Source: Cohaesibacter intestini
Lineage (GTDB): Bacteria > Pseudomonadota > Alphaproteobacteria > Rhizobiales > Cohaesibacteraceae
Direction: 5' to 3'
Assembly: GCF_003324485.1 (NCBI RefSeq)
Contig: NZ_QODK01000006.1
Span: 1-64,000 of the forward strand
Length of the DNA stretch: 64,000 nt
The translations under genes and the position numbers were made by a program. Of the stretch, positions 61,132 through 64,000 are shown in pieces; position 1 is the first letter of the stretch; each line of letters starts with the position of its first letter. The notes beneath the pieces are model-generated. The model saw nothing but the letters and a program-made list of their open reading frames with translations, searched no databases and was not told where the DNA came from.

Positions 61132-61892
61132 TGACGAAGTTTTCAGCAAATTTGGGGTTTCTTTGGAGTGACTTGGCACTTCCAGATGCCATTCGGGCGG
61201 CCAAAGCTGCCGGATTTGATGCTGTGGAATGCCATTGGCCGTTCGATTATCCGGCCGAAGACGTGAAACAGGCGCTGGATGAGACCGGCCTGACAATGCT
61301 CGGGCTCAACACGGTGCGTGGCGACACGGCCGCCGGTGACAATGGCCTTGCTGCCATTCCCGGTCGCGAGCAGGAAGCCAGAGCGGCTATTGATCAGGCG
61401 GTCGCCTATGCCGCTGCCATCGGAACACCGAATGTGCATGTCATGGCCGGCTTTGCGGGTGGCCCGAAGGCTCACGCGACCTTTGTCGACAATTTGGCCT
61501 ATGCCTGCAAACAGGCTGAGGCACACGACATCACGATCCTGATCGAGCCACTCAATCACTATGACGCGCCAAACTATTTCCTTGCGACGTCAGAGCAGGC
61601 CAAGGCCATCATTCTGGAAGTTGGTGCACCAAACCTGAAACTGATGTTTGACTGCTATCACTTGCAGATCATGGAGGGTGATCTGGCTAACCGGCTGGAA
61701 AGATTGCTACCCCACATCGGTCATATCCAGTTTGCCTCGGTGCCAGACCGTGGGGCTCCGGATCATGGGGAAGTCAACTATCCCTTCCTGTTTGCGCTGG
61801 CAGATAGCCTCAAATGGACAACGCCAATTGGTGCAGAATACAAGCCCGGCTCAACACCAACTGACGAAACGCTCGGTTGGTTGAAGGCTTGA
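61131..61892 (+). CDS. otnI: 2-oxo-tetronate isomerase
   Basis: A 253-residue hydroxypyruvate-isomerase-like TIM barrel: FSANLGFLWSDLALPDAIRA, GFDAVECHWPFDYPAEDVKQ, LIEPLNHYDAPNYFLATSEQ with the metal-binding glutamate, LMFDCYHLQIMEGDL and IGAEYKPG. OtnI converts 2-oxo-tetronate to 3-oxo-tetronate, linking DenD and LtnD products to OtnK. The ATG at 61131 overlaps the stop of otnC. Confidence 0.88.
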   Translation: MTKFSANLGFLWSDLALPDAIRAAKAAGFDAVECHWPFDYPAEDVKQALDETGLTMLGLNTVRGDTAAGDNGLAAIPGREQEARAAIDQAVAYAAAIGTPNVHVMAGFAGGPKAHATFVDNLAYACKQAEAHDITILIEPLNHYDAPNYFLATSEQAKAIILEVGAPNLKLMFDCYHLQIMEGDLANRLERLLPHIGHIQFASVPDRGAPDHGEVNYPFLFALADSLKWTTPIGAEYKPGSTPTDETLGWLKA

Positions 61893-62001
61893 CGGGCTTG
61901 TGCCCCGCCTTGCCTTCTCTGGCAGGCATGCAGGGCGGGGCTGCAACAAGTCATTGACATTGTCCGCCTGCGGGCAAAGAAATTACGGTGAGCAAAAGAC
62001 A

Positions 62002-62037
62002 AAAACCCTGCCGACCAGATCCGGTCGGCAGGGTTTT
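62002..62037. terminator. Strong bidirectional terminator
   Basis: A perfect 15-bp stem (AAAACCCTGCCGACC with GGTCGGCAGGGTTTT) and a 6-base loop, with A-run and T-run on the two sides. It separates otnI from the convergent TIM-barrel gene and should end both transcripts. A GC-rich hairpin (GCCCCGCC with GGCGGGGC) at about 61900-61945 lies just before it. Confidence 0.85.
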
Positions 62038-62054
62038 GATGTGTCGGACAGAGC

Positions 62055-62987
62055 CTAGTCGCGCGGCAGGATGCGGCGGAGGGTTTGCAGGTTCTTGCCG
62101 CAAACCGATAGCCCGTCTCCACCATAGCTTTCCAGCAGAATGGGGCTTGCAAAGCCTTCTGCCAGTGCCATGCGAATGGCTTCGCGATAGTTGATTACCC
62201 CGAATTCAAGCGGAACCGGTGCCGTGGCATAACTGCCCGTGGCCGGGTCTTCATCGCGTGTGTAGTTCTTCACATGCCAATATTTCATGAAGGGAGCGAC
62301 CTTCGCCAGCATGTCATTCCACTTGTCCATCGGACGATGCAAGCGAACAAGGTTGCCGATATCGGCGCAGATGCCGACATTGTCCCGGTCCACATCAGTG
62401 ACAAAGCGTACCGCGCTGTCCGGTGTCCCGATATAGGTGTCCTCATACATTTCCATGGCGATCGAAATGCCATTTTCCTTTGCATGATCGGCCAGTTCGC
62501 GGATCCGATCCACCGCCAGCTTCCATGTCGCAGGGTCATCGGGGTTGCTGTAGCCCTCGGCGAGCCAGAACCACAGCGCCTTTTCCTGCGCTGGCGTGAA
62601 GGGACCGAAGAAGCCAAACGCAACTTCACTGGCGCCAACATCTGCTGCGGTATCCAGAAAACGGTGACAATAGGCCAGCGTTTGATCGCCGGCCTCGGGA
62701 TCGATCACGCATTTGCGGGATGTCGACATGGCAGGGATGGTCAAACCAGCTTGCTTGACCACGGCCTTGAACTCGTCAAGACGGGATGGTTCCAGATCGG
62801 CAATCCGCATCCAGCTATCCGTGGGGTCTAGTTCGGTGAACCCTTCCTCTGCCACCTGTATGAGTGCATCGGCCCAAATCTCGGCTGGCGCGTCTTGCAC
62901 CAGAGAGCCGTCCGGCAGCACCGGGGAGAAGGGAATCATCGCACAGGCAATCGGCCAATTGTCGCGCGTCCACCTGTATTTACTCAT
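62055..62987 (-). CDS. Xylose-isomerase-like TIM-barrel protein
   Basis: A 310-residue sugar phosphate isomerase/epimerase-superfamily protein. Metal-binding acidic and histidine residues are seen in ISIAMEMYEDTYIGTP (E), NVGICADIGNLVRLHRP (D), YWHVKNYTRDEDP (H) and SPILLESYGGDG (E). In sugar-acid clusters such proteins act as isomerases, epimerases or, as in OiaC, decarboxylases of 3-oxo-isoapionate. I cannot decide among these. It lies 66 bases downstream of denD on the same strand. Confidence 0.7.
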   Translation of the reverse strand: MSKYRWTRDNWPIACAMIPFSPVLPDGSLVQDAPAEIWADALIQVAEEGFTELDPTDSWMRIADLEPSRLDEFKAVVKQAGLTIPAMSTSRKCVIDPEAGDQTLAYCHRFLDTAADVGASEVAFGFFGPFTPAQEKALWFWLAEGYSNPDDPATWKLAVDRIRELADHAKENGISIAMEMYEDTYIGTPDSAVRFVTDVDRDNVGICADIGNLVRLHRPMDKWNDMLAKVAPFMKYWHVKNYTRDEDPATGSYATAPVPLEFGVINYREAIRMALAEGFASPILLESYGGDGLSVCGKNLQTLRRILPRD

Positions 62988-63053
62988 TTTGCTATCTCCA
63001 AATTTGACGGCAGGCCAACCGGACAGGTCAGCCGCCGTTGCGGGTCGTGTTGC

Positions 63054-64000
63054 TCACAGATTTGCATTCATGTAGGAGGTGATGAGGTCATCAAAGGAGG
63101 CATCTGCCTTGAAACCCAATGCCTCTGCCTTGGGCGTTGCAATGCCCCCTGGCCAGGTCACAACAATCGCTTCGATCTTGGGATCCGGGGCGTCCTTGAC
63201 ATGGGCGACCACTTCCTTGCCGGCAATGGCTTCCAGACGATCCAGCATGTGCTGAACGGAGACGCTCAAGCCCGGCAAAGTGATCGCGCCGCGATCCCCG
63301 ATCACATCCTGACCAAGGGCAATGGCATGCATGACGGAGGAGACGGCCATATCCGGCGATCCAAGATGCAAGCGCGTGTTGCGGGATACCGGAAGCAGAG
63401 CCTGCTCACCGGAAAGTGGCTCACGAATGATGCCACTGGCAAAACTGGATGCTGCACTGTTCGGTTTGCCCGGTCGAACGGAAATGGTTGGGAAGCGAAT
63501 GGTGCGTCCCTTGATGAAGCCCTTGCGACTGGCGTCGCGAACGAGATACTCGCCGACGACCTTCTCCATGCCATAGGAAGAAAGCGGCATAGGGGTCAGG
63601 TCCTCGTCAATGTCGGAATTGCCCGCGCAGCTGAAGACGGCGATTGAGGACGTGAAGACAAAAACCGGCGGCTTTGGCTGTTTGCGACAGCTGTCGATCA
63701 GCGCTCTCAGCGCGTCGACATTGACCTTCATGCCAAGATCGAAGTCCGCTTCTGCAGCCGAGCTGACCACGGCGGCCAGATGGACAAAGATGTCTGGCTT
63801 GATCTCGTCGATCCTTTTCAAAAGAGCTGTATCGGTCAGATCACCGACCAGCGCTTCGACTTTATCAAGGTCGCTCGCCAACCCTTCAACACCGTCTGCA
63901 AACATATCGCAGGCATAAACAGCATCGACAGGCTGCTCGGTACCATCGACCGTTATTGCGCCGCGCTCGACAAGGTCTCGCACCATGCGCTGTCCAACAA
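63054..64000 (-). CDS. denD: D-erythronate dehydrogenase, 5' end beyond window
   Basis: Extended SDR/NAD-dependent epimerase-fold enzyme, cut at its N-terminus by the window edge (the frame is open to the last base, ending VGQRMVRDLVERGAI, where the glycine-rich loop should lie just outside). Visible are VHLAAVVSSAAEADFDLGMK, FTSSIAVFSC, the catalytic SSYGMEKVVGEYL (Tyr-x3-Lys), IRFPTISVRPGKPNSAASSF and VTWPGGIATPKAEALGF. DenD oxidises D-erythronate to 2-oxo-tetronate, which OtnI, OtnK and OtnC then process. The gene is on the opposite strand to ltnD-otnKCI and followed by the TIM-barrel gene. Confidence 0.88.
   Translation of the reverse strand, partial: VGQRMVRDLVERGAITVDGTEQPVDAVYACDMFADGVEGLASDLDKVEALVGDLTDTALLKRIDEIKPDIFVHLAAVVSSAAEADFDLGMKVNVDALRALIDSCRKQPKPPVFVFTSSIAVFSCAGNSDIDEDLTPMPLSSYGMEKVVGEYLVRDASRKGFIKGRTIRFPTISVRPGKPNSAASSFASGIIREPLSGEQALLPVSRNTRLHLGSPDMAVSSVMHAIALGQDVIGDRGAITLPGLSVSVQHMLDRLEAIAGKEVVAHVKDAPDPKIEAIVVTWPGGIATPKAEALGFKADASFDDLITSYMNANL

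Overview
This 64 kb window looks like chromosome from an alphaproteobacterium, most likely Hyphomicrobiales (Rhizobiales). The main reasons are a full-length NdvB/ChvB-type cyclic beta-1,2-glucan synthase, small conserved proteins typical of rhizobia (DUF1488, DUF1272), and dense acid-sugar catabolism under GntR, LacI, LysR and AraC control. The moderate GC content would fit a marine genus such as Cohaesibacter, but that placement is inference. All calls come from reading the sequence; no database search was run.

Layout. (1) 0.3-2.5 kb is mobile-element debris: a frameshifted and internally deleted IS91-type recombinase plus transposase pair and a beheaded SMR efflux gene. (2) 2.8-19.8 kb is an envelope and stress block: the 2833-residue cyclic glucan synthase, a Crp/Fnr regulator with an Fnr-like box in its upstream region, several small conserved proteins, a transglutaminase-like protein, HflK-HflC and an SLC13-type permease. 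(3) 19.9-34.5 kb is accessory DNA: the tail of a tyrosine recombinase, a HEPN/Toprim protein, a SIR2-HerA operon (a known anti-phage architecture), an IS1182-family insertion, a MOBV (Mob/Pre) relaxase with a candidate oriT hairpin, a small unknown protein, an SbcD/YhaO-like phosphoesterase and a LysR/SDR/DUF6552 module. It ends at what looks like an attachment site: a 24-bp tRNA 3' end with its terminator, preceded by three helically phased GCAATAGG repeats. (4) 34.6-46.1 kb holds ordinary accessory metabolism: aldo/keto reductase with LysR, Lrp with zinc alcohol dehydrogenase, a membrane-anchored AraC regulator with an adaptor/ATPase/two-permease ABC exporter, AraC with a cupin, and DUF1272. 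(5) 46.3-64 kb is a large sugar-acid catabolic region.

In region 5 a fucose-isomerase-fold protein, an FGGY kinase, a GntR regulator and a DapA-family aldolase surround a decayed GH78 rhamnosidase. They are followed by an apionate-type set: a RuBisCO-like protein, a DUF1537 kinase (OiaK-like) and an ApnO-like oxidoisomerase under a GntR/FCD regulator. Next is a nearly complete L-threonate/D-erythronate set: LacI regulator, LtnD, OtnK, OtnC, OtnI, a TIM-barrel protein and DenD (cut by the window end). Together these would oxidise, phosphorylate and decarboxylate branched C5 and linear C4 sugar acids to triose-level intermediates. Apiose and rhamnose both occur in plant pectin (rhamnogalacturonan II), which would explain the rhamnosidase remnant. 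No sugar transporter for these pathways lies inside the window.

The most interesting parts are the accessory island (SIR2-HerA plus HEPN/Toprim beside a mobilisation module and a tRNA-type att site) and the RuBisCO-like/apionate cluster fused to a C4-acid cluster.
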